DNA of 64,000 bases from Planctomycetota bacterium (GCA_013152205.1 JAADGV010000088.1:62001-126000), one strand, 5' to 3'. Counted from the first letter of the stretch, positions 18,101 through 28,347 are shown. A program made the numbers and translations. The notes: generated by a model from the letters alone, not told the origin.

Positions 18101-21100
18101 CGTGCGGTTCCAACTTCCGTTGTCGTACAGCATTGTCGAGGCATCTGCTCAAGTTCGCGTCTTCTTGAGCCCACGAGGTGTGGTCAAGCTGTTGCCGGCA
18201 AGCAATCAAATCATTGTCGACGACGCGGTTGAAAGCTTGATCGAAATTCGAGACATCTTGCGAACAGAGCAGGCAGCGATCGAGTCGCAAGAAGATATTC
18301 GAGAATTCGTCATTAAGCACCTCCAGGCAGACGAGATGGCTCAGCAGGTGCTCACCATGCTCGAGCTAAACCCTGCTTCGATAACCAATCCGCTCGGCGT
18401 ACGGCTGAGTTACCGGGGGATGAAGTTCTTTATCGCCGTAAATCAACAGCGCAACAGCATCCAACTCGGTGCGAATCCCGAGCTGGTCAAGATGGTCGAG
18501 ATGATCATCAAGCAGTTTGATGTGGCCGACTCGCCCGAGGACGGCGCCGTGCCGCAGACAATGGTGCTTTACAAAGTCCCCGGGCAGAATGTCGTAGCCG
18601 TGATCGCCATGCTTAGCGACCTAGGCGATCTTGGCCCCGTGACGCGACTCCAAGCAGGCCCAGCCGCAGAAACGCTGTACGCCATCGCAACGCCGGAAGA
18701 ACACGGAAAGATCCGCCAGTTCTTAGAAAAAATTGCCCCGAACCAAATCCCTCGCGTCGAGGCAGACAAGCTCGACGACCACCCGGCAACCGACGTCGTA
18801 CGGGTTCGCTTCCAGTTGCCTCTGGAAACGGACATCAATCAGGCCGCGGTACAGATTCGTGGCATCTTAGGCCCCCAAGGATTGGTTCAGCCTTTAGCAA
18901 GTAGCAAACAACTAATCATCGTCGACACGGTAGCCAACCTGCGCGAAATCCGCGATGTCTTGCAAGCCGAAGCGGTTGCCCTCAAGGCCCAAGAAAACAT
19001 CCGCGAGTTTCCCTTGCAGCACCGTCGCGCTGAGGAAATGGTTGGGGAAGTGTTGACCATGCTCGGTCTTGATCCGAAAACGATCACCTACCCTCAAGAG
19101 CTGCGCATAGAGCTACGGCTGATGAAGCTTTTCATCACAGCGAACCAGCAGCGCAACAGCATCCTGGTCAACGCCTCGAAAGACAAACTGAAAAAGGTCG
19201 AGGAGATCATCAAGCAACTCGACGTGCCACAAGCGAAAACGGCCGCCGGCGATCCCTCGCATCAGACTATGGTGCCCTACAAGGTCGCTGGTCGAGATGT
19301 GAATGCGTTGGTCACGACAATTATGGACATCGAAGATCTCGACCCTCGAACAAAAATCACCGGCGATCCCTACAGTCAAACACTCTATGCCTATGCGATT
19401 AAAGCAGACCACGAAAAGATTCGAAAATTCGTCGAAAAGATCGATCCCAACTCGATCCAGCGCGTAGATGCCGATAAGCTCGGCGAGCATCAACCGCATG
19501 AATTGGCTCGTGTTCGCTTCCAGCTTCCGCTCTCAGCCGACGTCCTTCAAGCGGCGACTCAAATTCGCGGACTCTTGAGCACCACTGGCAAGGTTCAATC
19601 ACTCGTTTCCAGTCGCCAACTCATCGTCGACGACACGATCGCCAATTTGATCGATGTCCGAGACGTATTGCTAGCTGAGAAACAAGCCATGGCGGCTCAA
19701 GAGCAGATTCACGAGTTCGTCCTTCAGCACGTTCGTGCCGAGCAAATGGCCAAGCAGGTTTTAACCATGTTGGGTCTCTCGCCAAGTACGCTAACCACCC
19801 CAGAAGGGATGCGATACGACCTGCGAGGCATGAAACTATTTCTGTCGATCAAAGCGAAGCGTAACGCATTGTTGATAAGCACTCATCCCGAACTGTTAGA
19901 AGTAATCAAGCCGATCATCAAGCAGTTTGATGTGGCCGACGCACCAGTCGAAGGTGCCGTGCCACAAGCGATGGTGCTTTACAAAGTCCCTGGCCAGAAT
20001 GTCCTCAGCGTAATTGAAATGCTCAACGAGCTAGGCGAATTGAGTCCCCAGGTGCGACTCCAAGCAGGCCCAGCCACCGAAACGCTATACGCCATCGCGA
20101 CCCAGGAAGAACACGGGAAGATACGCCAATTTCTTGATAAGATTGCCCCGCCACAGATTCCCAACTTAGAAGCCGACAAGCTCGAAGAGCATCCGTTGTA
20201 CGAAACGGCGCGAGTGCGTTTTCAGCTACCAATTACGGTCGACATCACACAGTTGGCAGCCCAGATTACTAGCATCGTTGCGCCAAGCGGAAAGGTGCAA
20301 TCGCTCGAACTTAGCAAACAGTTGATTGTGGTCGATACCGTTGCCAACTTGATCGAGGTACGCGAAATTCTGCGTGCCGAACTGGCAGCCCATGAATCGC
20401 AAGAGAACATCCGCGAATTCGCCCTCAAGTACCGCCGTGCTGACGAAATGGTCGAGCAAGTACTGACCATGCTTGGCCTCGACCCGGCCTCCATGAGAAA
20501 TCCGCAAGAGCTACGCTTAGAGCTGCAACGCCTGAAGCTCTTCATCACTGCCAACGAATCAAGAAACAGCTTGATAATCAACGCTCCCGCAGAACGGATG
20601 GGTATTGTAGAAGAAATTATCAAACAACTCGACGTACCGCAGGAGGCAGGCGCAGAAGGTGCCAAAGCACTCACCATGTTGCCCTACAAAGTCGAAGACC
20701 AAGATTTAGATTCGGTAATAAAAACCTTGCAGGAAATTGGAGACTTGGGGCCATATACACGTTTGCAATCCGACCCCGTAAGTCGAACGATCTACGCTTT
20801 CGCCAGCAAAGAAGATCACGAAAAAATCAGTGATTTCCTCGACAAAACGGCCCCCGAGAGCCTTTTGCGTGTTTTACCAGAGGCACTTGAAGAGCACCCA
20901 TTACGCGAGTTAGCAAGAGTCCGTTTCGAGTTACCCCTGATGATGGATGTTGGACAGGCGGCAACCCAAATTCGTGGCATCTTAGGCCCGAAGGGAAAGG
21001 TACAACTTCTGGCGTCGAGTCGGCAGTTGATCGTGGACGACACCGTGGCCAACTTGATCGACATACGCAATATACTGCGTGCCGAAACGGCTTCCCTCGA

Positions 21101-24100
21101 AAATACCGAGGATATACGCGAGTTTGCAATCGTTCATCGCCGAGCCGAAGAAATGTTCGAGCAGGTGCTAACCATGCTTGGCCTCGACCCAGCCACGATG
21201 CGCAATCCGCAAGAGCTTCGACAAGAGCTACAAGCACTACAACTTTTCATCACAACCAACGTCCAGCGAAACAGCTTGGTTGTCAGCGCACCCGCAGACA
21301 AAATGGCGAAGGTCGAGAAGATTATCAAGCAACTCGATGTTCCCGAAGCAGGCCCTAACGGCACCCCAACTGCTGGTGAACTAACGATGGTGCCCTACAA
21401 GGTCGCCACCCAAAACGTCGAGTCGGTCGTGAAAGCCCTGATGGACATCGGCAACCTCGACCCACGGACCCGACTGCAAGGCGACCCGCTGTCGAAGACC
21501 CTCTATGCCTATGCCAGCAAAACGGATCACGAGAAAATCGTCAAGTTTATCGAAAAGACCGATCCGAACTTGGTCCGTCGCGTCGAGGCTGACAAGCTCG
21601 AAGAGTATCCGGCCACCGAAGTTTTGCGAGTTCGTTTTCAGTTGCCCAAAGTGGCGGACATGACACTAGCAACCAATCAAGTAAAAGGCCTTCTGGGGCT
21701 GGGTGGCAAGGTTCAGTCTCTCGAAGCTAGCCGGCAGCTCATCGTTGTCGACACGGCTTCGAATCTGATCGAGGTGCGCGAAATTCTGCTAGCCGAATCT
21801 AGTGCCCTCGAAAACATGGAAGACATACGCGAATTCGCCATCGTTCATCGCCGGGCGGAGGAAATGTTCGAGCAAGTGCTAACCATGCTCGGCCTCGACC
21901 CGGCCGCAATGCGCAACCCGCAAGAGCTACGGCAAGAACTACAAGCATTAAAACTCTTCATCACAACCAACGTCCAGCGAAATAGCTTGGTCGTCAACGC
22001 GTCAGCCGACAAGATGGCGAAGGTCGAGAAGATTATCAAGCAACTCGATGTCCCCGAAGCAGGCCCCAACGGCACCCCGGCAGCGGGCGAGTTAACGATG
22101 GTTCCCTACAAGGTCGCCACGCAAAACGTTGATTCGGTCGTAAAAGCCCTGATGGACATCGGCAATCTCGACCCTCGCACACGCTTACAAGGCGACCCGC
22201 TGTCGAAAACCCTCTATGCCTACGCCAGCAAATCGGATCACGAGAAGATCGTGAAGTTTATTGAAAAAACCGATCCGAACTTAGTCCGTCGCGTCGAGGC
22301 CGACAAGCTCGAAGAGTATCCGGCCACCGAAGTGTTGCGAGTTCGCTTTCAGTTGCCCAAGGCGGCTAACGTGGGACAAGCAACCAACCAAGTAAAAGGC
22401 CTCCTGGGGCTAGGTGGCAAGGTCCAGGCTCTTGAAGCCAGCCGACAGATTATCGTCGTCGACACGGCGACAAATTTGATCGAGGTGCGCGAAGTCCTGC
22501 TAGCCGAGAAGGCGGCGATCGAATCGCAAAACAACATACGCGAGTTCCGCTTGCAACATCGACGATCGGACGAGATGCTCGAACAGGTCTTGACGATGCT
22601 TGGCCTCGACCCAGAGGCCATGCGCAATCCCCAAGAGCTACGGCGGGAGCTTCAAGCATTGAAGCTCTTTATCACGGCGAATGCCCAACGCAATAGCTTG
22701 GTGGTTAATGCGCCTGCCGACAAAATGCATACGGTTGAACAGCTTATCAAGCAGTTGGATGTTCTCGACGGAGAACCGGTCGCCGTTGATACTAGTCGCC
22801 AAACCATGGTTACCTATAAACTGAAAACCCAAGATGTTGCTTCGGTCATTAAAACACTGAAGGAAATAGGCAACCTCGAACCTCGCACACGATTGCAAGG
22901 CGATTTGCTCGGCAAAACTTTGCATGTCTTTGCCGGCAAGCGAGACCACGAGAAGATTCGACGGTTTATCGACGAAACCGACCCCAGCTTGGTGCGACGT
23001 GTTGCCCCAGACGATTTAGAGGATTCTCCCTCTCACGATGTCGTTCGCGTTCTCTTTCAACTGCCCCTTTCGTCGGATATGCTCTCTGCGTCAGAACAAA
23101 TCAAAGGGATTCTAGGCGAGCAAGCACGAGTGCAATCGCTCGAGTCCAGTAAACAACTGGTTGTGGTGGATACCGTTTCCAATCTAATTGACGTGCGAGA
23201 TGTTCTATACGCCGAGCAAATGGCAGCCGAGGCCCACAAGATGCCGCGCGTCTTCCCGTTGCAATACCGTCGTGCCACCTACGTGGTCGAACAAGTGATG
23301 ATCTTGCTTGGTCTCGACCCTAGCGCGCGTAAGACGACTAGCGAGATGCAATTCGAAGTCCAACGCATGCAGATGATGATGCAGGAAGCCGGTATGAGAG
23401 GCGGCACTGTCTCGAAGCTAGATACAAATGTCTACATAGCCGTCAATCGACGCCAGAACAGCCTCCTCGTGAACGGCCCACCAGAGAAGATGCCTTTAAT
23501 CGAACGTGCTATCGAACAAATCGACGTGCCAACAGGCGGGGACCGGCCCGTCGACCCTGGCCCGTTGACGATGGAGAAGTATCAAACCGTCACGGCTAGC
23601 GCCGAGGGTATTATCCGTGCCCTGGAAGAGATCGGCAACCTCGACCCCAAAACGCAATTGCAGAGCGACTCCACGGGCAAAACGATCTACGCTTCGGCAA
23701 CGCCCTCCGATCACGTCACGATCAAGAAGATGATCGACAAACTCGATGGCAGCGGACGTAGCTCGAAGGTGCGTTGGCTGCCCCGTCGCTTGCCTGCCGA
23801 CCAAGTTGCCGGATCGATCATGGCGCTAATCGTAGGCCCAGAAAAGAAGAAAGAGAAACGTCGTCGCCCATGGTATTACTACGGTTACGGAGATGAAGAA
23901 GAGGAAGATAAGCTCAACGAAGGATTCCGAGTTCTTCCGGACATCGACAACAATCGACTACTACTCTGGGCCAACGATGTCGAAATGGTCGAGGTTGATA
24001 ACCTGATTGACAAGCTCAGCGATAATTCGAACAACGCCTATGCCGACTATCGAAAAGTGCGACGGCTTGAAGTACGTGACCCCGAGGCAACTCGAAAATT

Positions 24101-25319
24101 GCTCGAACAGCTCCAGAAGACTTGGTCGGGCAACAATAAACTGGAGATCGAAGCGTCGCCACCCAAAGCAGAACCAAAAAACGAACCAAAAGCTGAGAGC
24201 GAGAAACCTGACGAGGAGAAGAAGCCCAACGACGACAAGCAAACGAGTACGGATTTCGGGTATCCACTCCGCTACCGCTGGCTAGCCCAGGTTGCAGCCG
24301 ATCCTGTTGAAGAAGAATCTCAAGCCAAAACCGCAGCAGCGCAGCCAACCGTCGAAAGCAACGAAACCAAGGCCGCCCCGCCGATTAAAATCACGATAAA
24401 TGCCAAAGGCGAAATCGTCCTCTCGTCGGAGGACACCACAGCACTCGACGAGCTAGAGGGGCTGATCGAACACCTGTCCCCGCTTCAGACCGAGTTCCAT
24501 TCTTTTCAGCTAAACTACATTCACGTCCTAGACATTGTTTATAACCTGGAAATTTACTTCAAAGACGAGTTGGCTGAGGAAGCCGGGGAGAGTTTTCGCG
24601 ACTGGTTCGGTCAAGTGCGAGACACCAGACCCGATCCGGCGCCGATCACACTAGGAAAGCGGCCCCCGTTACGCTTCATTGACGATATTCGTAGCAACAC
24701 GCTAATCGTTGCAAATGCCAATGCGAATCAGTTGACGGTGATCAAAGAGATCATCGACCTCTACGATCGTCCGCCAAATCCCGATCTTTACCTGCACCGA
24801 AAAACAGAAGCGATCAAGATCAAATACTCGCAAGCCTCGAACATCGCCAACTCGCTCAAAGATGTCTACCGCGACCTCTTGAGCACCAAGGATAAAGAAT
24901 TCCAAGACAAAGAAGGCAAACAATCGCTTAGCTCGCTCGGGACCGACAAGCCTTATGTCTTTGGCGACGCTCGCCGTTCGGTTAAAGGGAGCGAAGGGCC
25001 GGTGCTGGTACGATTCAGCGGGGCGTTGTCGATTGGTATCGACGAACTTTCCAACTCGTTGATCGTATCTGCTCGCAAGGAAGTTTTAGAAGAAGTGAAA
25101 AAGACCATCCTTGAACTTGATGAAGCAGCCAAGCCAGAGACGGTCGTGCGTGTTCATCTCGCTGATGGCATCCTGAACGCAGATGACCTGCAAGGAATCA
25201 TCGCCAATGCCTTGGCTGAACCTTGGATCGGCGGCAAACCTGGAAAAAAGTCGTCTAGCAGCCGAAGCCGGTCAAGCCGATCACGCAAAAACCGACGCTC
25301 AGCAACCCCGGCTCCGTAG
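15132..25319 (+). CDS. Giant exported protein with eleven tandem secretin-N-like repeats
   Basis: A 3395-residue protein. I start at ATG 15132 (AAAGG nine bases upstream) because a signal peptide follows (RRIAAVSLCTLLLGFLAVRP). Residues about 45-160 are almost only Glu, Thr, Pro and Ala. Residues about 165-250 resemble a secretin/TonB short N-terminal domain. Eleven repeats of about 236 residues follow, each starting at a block like VRVRFQLPLS (nt near 15906, 16681, 17392, 18098, 18800, 19508, 20213, 20922, 21630, 22338, 23046) and containing EQIIKQFDI and LYAIATKEEHGKIRQFL motifs of secretin-N (NolW) domains. The tail has a YYYGYGDEEEED stretch, two charged linkers, further N-like domains and a Ser/Arg-rich end. 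I see no secretin beta-barrel domain, so it is probably a periplasmic scaffold or sheath rather than a pore. Repeats 9 and 10 are alike at DNA level, a sign of recent duplication. Confidence 0.85.
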   Translation: MIFYKRHPLLAINVRSRLRRIAAVSLCTLLLGFLAVRPTQLLADEAQPASESAETETEAETEAKSETENQEPAETTDESTETAEEQPEQESEESTTDTEPPAEETEKKTETEQEEKPAETEEPASEAMPAESPATEAPAEAPVNEETGRTVLKPDDGGRIQFSYIGQPWDEVLQDFADASGNSLDWQELPEDTLNLTTQHLYTIQEARDLLNRHLLARGFTMLSEGEVLTVVKVDKLDPSLIPRATPDELENFPPHDFMRITFKVPLSMETAKAAEDAKVLLSPNAKITPLLASKRLLVIDAVTNLRDVRNLLYSERSAEETSIKPREFMLKHRRAEWVADQVMIVLGLDPKSRKTPAELALETKRLDMQMKMLEKDKDIGKLLKKDGPEVFIAVNVRQNSILVNAAPELMMTIEQTVKQLDVPDDAPEGNMALTLHQYELVSASPKEVISALENNVNLDPRSRLQGDAKNRTLLATATAVDHAKIREIIGKLDATVLPIVEAANLQDSEPNSFVRVRFQLPFSMNPTTIAAKVQPLLSSKGTVTPLQASRRLLVVGSVENLLEVRELLQAEELALKSQEDIREFPIKHRLAAEMAQQILSMLEGVSPAALSNPQGMRFDVQGMTMFMALNENRNSLRIGAHPELIKMIEQIIKQFDIDESAVAADGKIVPQTMVLYKIVGQDISGMIIMLRDLGGVEPLTRLQPGPASETLYAIATKEQHGKIRQFLDKMAPNKLPRVELDQLEQYQSSEIVRVRFQLPLSFNIAQATVQIQPFLSPRGVVKSLTSSNQLIIDDAVENLIEIREILRAEQAAIESQEDIREFVVKHLRADEMAQQVLTMLELNPASITNPRGVRLSYQGMKLFIAINEPRNSLRIGAHPELVKMIEQIIKQFDIEESVVAAEGENPQTMVLYRVPGQNIVAVIAMLRDLGEINPVTRLQAGPATETLYAIATKDEHEKIRKFLDKTAPNQLPRVEPDQLEKHQGSEIVRVRFQLPLSYSIVEASAQVRVFLSPRGVVKLLPASNQIIVDDAVESLIEIRDILRTEQAAIESQEDIREFVIKHLQADEMAQQVLTMLELNPASITNPLGVRLSYRGMKFFIAVNQQRNSIQLGANPELVKMVEMIIKQFDVADSPEDGAVPQTMVLYKVPGQNVVAVIAMLSDLGDLGPVTRLQAGPAAETLYAIATPEEHGKIRQFLEKIAPNQIPRVEADKLDDHPATDVVRVRFQLPLETDINQAAVQIRGILGPQGLVQPLASSKQLIIVDTVANLREIRDVLQAEAVALKAQENIREFPLQHRRAEEMVGEVLTMLGLDPKTITYPQELRIELRLMKLFITANQQRNSILVNASKDKLKKVEEIIKQLDVPQAKTAAGDPSHQTMVPYKVAGRDVNALVTTIMDIEDLDPRTKITGDPYSQTLYAYAIKADHEKIRKFVEKIDPNSIQRVDADKLGEHQPHELARVRFQLPLSADVLQAATQIRGLLSTTGKVQSLVSSRQLIVDDTIANLIDVRDVLLAEKQAMAAQEQIHEFVLQHVRAEQMAKQVLTMLGLSPSTLTTPEGMRYDLRGMKLFLSIKAKRNALLISTHPELLEVIKPIIKQFDVADAPVEGAVPQAMVLYKVPGQNVLSVIEMLNELGELSPQVRLQAGPATETLYAIATQEEHGKIRQFLDKIAPPQIPNLEADKLEEHPLYETARVRFQLPITVDITQLAAQITSIVAPSGKVQSLELSKQLIVVDTVANLIEVREILRAELAAHESQENIREFALKYRRADEMVEQVLTMLGLDPASMRNPQELRLELQRLKLFITANESRNSLIINAPAERMGIVEEIIKQLDVPQEAGAEGAKALTMLPYKVEDQDLDSVIKTLQEIGDLGPYTRLQSDPVSRTIYAFASKEDHEKISDFLDKTAPESLLRVLPEALEEHPLRELARVRFELPLMMDVGQAATQIRGILGPKGKVQLLASSRQLIVDDTVANLIDIRNILRAETASLENTEDIREFAIVHRRAEEMFEQVLTMLGLDPATMRNPQELRQELQALQLFITTNVQRNSLVVSAPADKMAKVEKIIKQLDVPEAGPNGTPTAGELTMVPYKVATQNVESVVKALMDIGNLDPRTRLQGDPLSKTLYAYASKTDHEKIVKFIEKTDPNLVRRVEADKLEEYPATEVLRVRFQLPKVADMTLATNQVKGLLGLGGKVQSLEASRQLIVVDTASNLIEVREILLAESSALENMEDIREFAIVHRRAEEMFEQVLTMLGLDPAAMRNPQELRQELQALKLFITTNVQRNSLVVNASADKMAKVEKIIKQLDVPEAGPNGTPAAGELTMVPYKVATQNVDSVVKALMDIGNLDPRTRLQGDPLSKTLYAYASKSDHEKIVKFIEKTDPNLVRRVEADKLEEYPATEVLRVRFQLPKAANVGQATNQVKGLLGLGGKVQALEASRQIIVVDTATNLIEVREVLLAEKAAIESQNNIREFRLQHRRSDEMLEQVLTMLGLDPEAMRNPQELRRELQALKLFITANAQRNSLVVNAPADKMHTVEQLIKQLDVLDGEPVAVDTSRQTMVTYKLKTQDVASVIKTLKEIGNLEPRTRLQGDLLGKTLHVFAGKRDHEKIRRFIDETDPSLVRRVAPDDLEDSPSHDVVRVLFQLPLSSDMLSASEQIKGILGEQARVQSLESSKQLVVVDTVSNLIDVRDVLYAEQMAAEAHKMPRVFPLQYRRATYVVEQVMILLGLDPSARKTTSEMQFEVQRMQMMMQEAGMRGGTVSKLDTNVYIAVNRRQNSLLVNGPPEKMPLIERAIEQIDVPTGGDRPVDPGPLTMEKYQTVTASAEGIIRALEEIGNLDPKTQLQSDSTGKTIYASATPSDHVTIKKMIDKLDGSGRSSKVRWLPRRLPADQVAGSIMALIVGPEKKKEKRRRPWYYYGYGDEEEEDKLNEGFRVLPDIDNNRLLLWANDVEMVEVDNLIDKLSDNSNNAYADYRKVRRLEVRDPEATRKLLEQLQKTWSGNNKLEIEASPPKAEPKNEPKAESEKPDEEKKPNDDKQTSTDFGYPLRYRWLAQVAADPVEEESQAKTAAAQPTVESNETKAAPPIKITINAKGEIVLSSEDTTALDELEGLIEHLSPLQTEFHSFQLNYIHVLDIVYNLEIYFKDELAEEAGESFRDWFGQVRDTRPDPAPITLGKRPPLRFIDDIRSNTLIVANANANQLTVIKEIIDLYDRPPNPDLYLHRKTEAIKIKYSQASNIANSLKDVYRDLLSTKDKEFQDKEGKQSLSSLGTDKPYVFGDARRSVKGSEGPVLVRFSGALSIGIDELSNSLIVSARKEVLEEVKKTILELDEAAKPETVVRVHLADGILNADDLQGIIANALAEPWIGGKPGKKSSSSRSRSSRSRKNRRSATPAP

Positions 25320-25505
25320 CCCTCGCTTTGCAAGCTCCTAATACGAAGCGCTAAGTTTGACCACAACGGCACAACGGACACGACGAAAAGAGCCTTGCAA
25401 ACAAAGTGTTTACCAGATCCGGCCACGGACCTTATCCGACGGCCTTGTTGATGACATCCAGTCACACGCTGGTTTTCTTTCAGAATCTCATTTCAACCTT
25501 GCTGG
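25320..25505. other. Intergenic gap with a single-arm repeat
   Basis: The stretch near 25359-25392 (gaccacaacggcacaacgga and onward) resembles aaccacgacgacacgacgca at 46950-46969. It looks like one arm of a CACGACG-type dispersed repeat without its partner. No terminator or RNA is evident between these convergent genes. Confidence 0.4.
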
Positions 25506-27107
25506 CTAATGCGTCGTCGTGCTCGTCGTGTCGTCGTGGTTCAATGGCTGTCGTACCAAGGCCCGGTCAATGCGTGCTAGGCAGCGCTCTCGACCCAGGA
25601 TGGCCATGGTCTCGAACAGCCCAAAGCCAACCGGCTTTCCCGTGACCGCGACACGTACCGCATGTACGATTTGGCCAATTTTTATTTCTTTTTCTTCCAC
25701 AAACGTTTTGAGTGCCGTTTCCAGCGCGTCGGCCTCGAACGAATCAACATCAACGAGCCGCTGCCGAAACTCGGCTAACAGCTCCGCTGCCCCGTCGGCT
25801 TTGCGAATACGTTTGTTCAGCGCCTTCTCGTCGTACTCAAGCTGTTCGTCAGCAGTATAAAAATCGAGGTAGTCGAGAATGTCGCCTGCTACTTTGATAC
25901 GATCGCCAGCCGCTTCGACGATTTTCGTTAAAATCGGGGCCGTCTCACACGCAGGCGGGTCGGCAACCGCGCCTGCCTGCTGTAAAAACGGCAGCACCCG
26001 GGCAACCTTCTGCTTGATCGGCAATTCTTGCATCGCGCGATCTTGAAACGCAAAAAGCTTCTGAGGATCAAAGCTTGCCGGCGCCTTGTTAACACGGTCC
26101 AGCGAAAATTGGGCCAACATCTCTTCCCTCGAAAATTCCTCGGTCTTATCGTCGAGCGCCCAACCGAGCAACAGAAGGTAGTTCAACAACGCATCGGGCA
26201 AGAAGCCAATTTGTTCGTAAAAATCGACAATGACCGGATTGAACACGTCGGCGTCGATTTCCAGATTCAACCGTTCGGCAATCGACTCACCCCGCAACTT
26301 GAGCTGCGCAAAGTCGCGGTTCTTGAGATACTTTTCCAGCTTGCGTTTGCTCAGCTTGTTCTTGCTGCCCGGCTCTGCAACGTAGGGAAGGTGGGCAAAC
26401 TCAGGCAACGCGTAACCGAGAGATTGGGCGATAAACACCTGCCTGGGGGTATTCGATAAATGTTCTTCCGCACGGATGACGTGCGAAATCTGCATCTCGT
26501 AGTCATCAACCACTGTGGCCAGATGATATAAGCACGAACCATCGGCCCGTTGAACCACATGATCTTGCTCTCTGGCCCATTGGAACCGAACCTCGCCGCG
26601 AATAAGATCGTTAAGAACCAATTCGCCTTCGCGTGGCATTTTCAGACGAACAACACCTTGCCGGCTCTCGGCCTCAAATTTTGCAATGTCGGCTTCGCTC
26701 TCAGCCATCCAGCGACGGCTGTAGGTATATTGTTCTCCGGCCTGCTGTGCTTGCTCGCGTTCGGCTTGAATCTCGTCCGTAGAAGCAAAATCACGATAAG
26801 CAGCACCGGAAGCGAGCAGCGCATCAACCGCTGCCTGATACTTGTCGGCCCGCTGCGACTGGTAGTAAGGGCCGTGCGGCCCGCCGACTTCTGGCCCCTC
26901 GTCCCAATCCAATCCCAACCAACGAAACCCGTGAAGGATCGGGGCAAGCGCCTCCTCGACATTCCGTTGCTGGTCGGTATCGTCCACCCTCAGGATGAAT
27001 TGCCCGCCCTGCCCTTTCGCAAACAGCCAATTAAACAACGCGGTGCGAACGCCGCCAATGTGGAGATAGCCCGTGGGACTAGGAGCGAAACGAGTACGAA
27101 TTGTCAT
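25506..27107 (-). CDS. gltX: Glutamyl-tRNA synthetase
   Basis: A 533-residue class I aminoacyl-tRNA synthetase that charges tRNA-Glu. The start is ATG 27107, since the N-terminus [20 protein letters not shown] is the family standard with the HIGH-type motif; an upstream open stretch to 27203 adds 32 residues that do not fit. The second ATP motif reads KNKLSKRK (KMSKS type). The catalytic fold, the connective insertion with [10 protein letters not shown], and a helical anticodon-binding half (from about 340) are all present. Length is slightly above the usual 470-500, in the C-terminal part. The ribosome site is not evident. It stands alone, converging on the giant gene. Confidence 0.95.
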   Translation of the reverse strand: MTIRTRFAPSPTGYLHIGGVRTALFNWLFAKGQGGQFILRVDDTDQQRNVEEALAPILHGFRWLGLDWDEGPEVGGPHGPYYQSQRADKYQAAVDALLASGAAYRDFASTDEIQAEREQAQQAGEQYTYSRRWMAESEADIAKFEAESRQGVVRLKMPREGELVLNDLIRGEVRFQWAREQDHVVQRADGSCLYHLATVVDDYEMQISHVIRAEEHLSNTPRQVFIAQSLGYALPEFAHLPYVAEPGSKNKLSKRKLEKYLKNRDFAQLKLRGESIAERLNLEIDADVFNPVIVDFYEQIGFLPDALLNYLLLLGWALDDKTEEFSREEMLAQFSLDRVNKAPASFDPQKLFAFQDRAMQELPIKQKVARVLPFLQQAGAVADPPACETAPILTKIVEAAGDRIKVAGDILDYLDFYTADEQLEYDEKALNKRIRKADGAAELLAEFRQRLVDVDSFEADALETALKTFVEEKEIKIGQIVHAVRVAVTGKPVGFGLFETMAILGRERCLARIDRALVRQPLNHDDTTSTTTH

Positions 27108-27193
27108 AGGGAGCAGACGGGTAAGCGAATGAGAGGCGGGCCGTGGGATGCCATCCAATATATGGAGCTTGAGTATCTGGCACCAGCGGTAGT

Positions 27194-27269
27194 AGGATTG
27201 CAAAGTCTTGCTAGCCGCGGGTGGAAGCCGCGGTCGAGCCTGAAAATCGGCGGCTTCCGCATGCGGCTA
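27194..27269. repeat. GC-rich palindrome, copy 2 of 3, with end motif
   Basis: AGGATTGCAAAGTC (27194-27207) stands four bases before the left arm (27212-27234), with the right arm at 27248-27269 and the loop cgagcctgaaaat between them. It lies between gltX and the next minus-strand gene. Confidence 0.85.
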
Positions 27270-27303
27270 CAAAGCGGCCTGTTTTAATGACCGATGTCCA
27301 ACC

Positions 27304-28347
27304 CTACGCGGCTCGTTTGCGGTTTTTTTGCTTCCGCAAACGCTTTCGCTCGGCTTTGCTCAGGTTCCCCATTTCAGCCTCAGGCTCCGAACCGTCGATC
27401 CAAGCATTTTCGCTCGCAGCCGAAATCGTTTCGACTGGCATTTCTGCCTTTGGCTGATATTCCACCGTCGTCGACTCAGCAACACGAGGCAACTCGTTGG
27501 CCTCCGAATGCTCTATCAGCCCCTGAACGTCGAGAGCCACATATCGGGCAAACAGCAAAGAACCGGCAAACAACAGAGTGTTGCCGTAGAGAGGGAGCAG
27601 CCGACCGGGCGTATCAGGCCAAGCAGCAAGCCATTCAGGCGCGAAACCTGCCGAACTGGCCGCAGCCAACGTAAAGCACCCGATTGCCAACACATAGGCC
27701 GTCAGCGCGGCACGACATTCCGAAACGTCGAACGCCAATTTCACCAGCAACCAGCCGCCCAGCAACATGGCAGGCACGAGCCACCAGCCAGGGCTATTTG
27801 GCAAGAGACTCAAGCCAGTAATTTGGCCAAGTACACGTCCGGCAATCGTGTGGACACCCGTTATGGTCACAAAGCCCAGGCCCACCGCAGCCCAACCGGC
27901 AGTTCGCCAGACTCGGTAACGTCCTCGGTAGTCGTCTACCCGATGTCGGCGTAGCGAAAAAATCAGCCGAGTATAACCGGCGGTAAGCAGCAGCATGGCC
28001 GCCGAAGCCCAGGCAACCGTACGATTGGCCAGGGCGTCAGTGATCTCAGCGGCAGAGACGACCGAGGCAAGTTCGCTCCACTGCTGCGCATTTTGTGCTG
28101 CCACTTCAGCCAAGACGCCGAGGCCGATTGCCAGCATGGTGACCAACGCGATCGTACGATATCGCCTTGGCACAAGGTCGGTTACCTGAGGGTGATTTTC
28201 GATATTCGCGCCAGCACCGTAGCGAGGGGTGTCGCCTGGAATCGGCGCAGCGCCATCCTCGTTCAGATTTCCTGCTGCAAGAGCTTCTTCATTGAAAACG
28301 CGACGTCGTCGTCCGATCCGAGCCATGTATCCGTGCCTGGGGTCCAT
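27304..28347 (-). CDS. Six-helix membrane protein of unknown function
   Basis: A 347-residue protein with a basic N-terminal tail (MARIGRRRRVFNEEALAAGN) and six clear hydrophobic helices: RTIALVTMLAIGLGVLAEVA, WASAAMLLLTAGYTRLIFSL, GWAAVGLGFVTITGVHTIAG, WWLVPAMLLGGWLLVKLAF, TAYVLAIGCFTLAAASSAGF and YGNTLLFAGSLLFARYVALD. A charged cytoplasmic C-terminal tail ends in KAERKRLRKQKNRKR, which may bind nucleic acid or phospholipid. I do not recognise a family. The start at 28347 is a guess; ATG 28326 or the far upstream 28458 are alternatives. It is followed at 197 bases by gltX on the same strand, but a palindrome separates them. Confidence 0.7.
   Translation of the reverse strand: MDPRHGYMARIGRRRRVFNEEALAAGNLNEDGAAPIPGDTPRYGAGANIENHPQVTDLVPRRYRTIALVTMLAIGLGVLAEVAAQNAQQWSELASVVSAAEITDALANRTVAWASAAMLLLTAGYTRLIFSLRRHRVDDYRGRYRVWRTAGWAAVGLGFVTITGVHTIAGRVLGQITGLSLLPNSPGWWLVPAMLLGGWLLVKLAFDVSECRAALTAYVLAIGCFTLAAASSAGFAPEWLAAWPDTPGRLLPLYGNTLLFAGSLLFARYVALDVQGLIEHSEANELPRVAESTTVEYQPKAEMPVETISAASENAWIDGSEPEAEMGNLSKAERKRLRKQKNRKRAA

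Noticed and set aside
15906-23750. CRISPR array or non-coding tandem repeat
   Set aside because: The roughly 708-base period is coding, in frame, and follows protein-domain borders.
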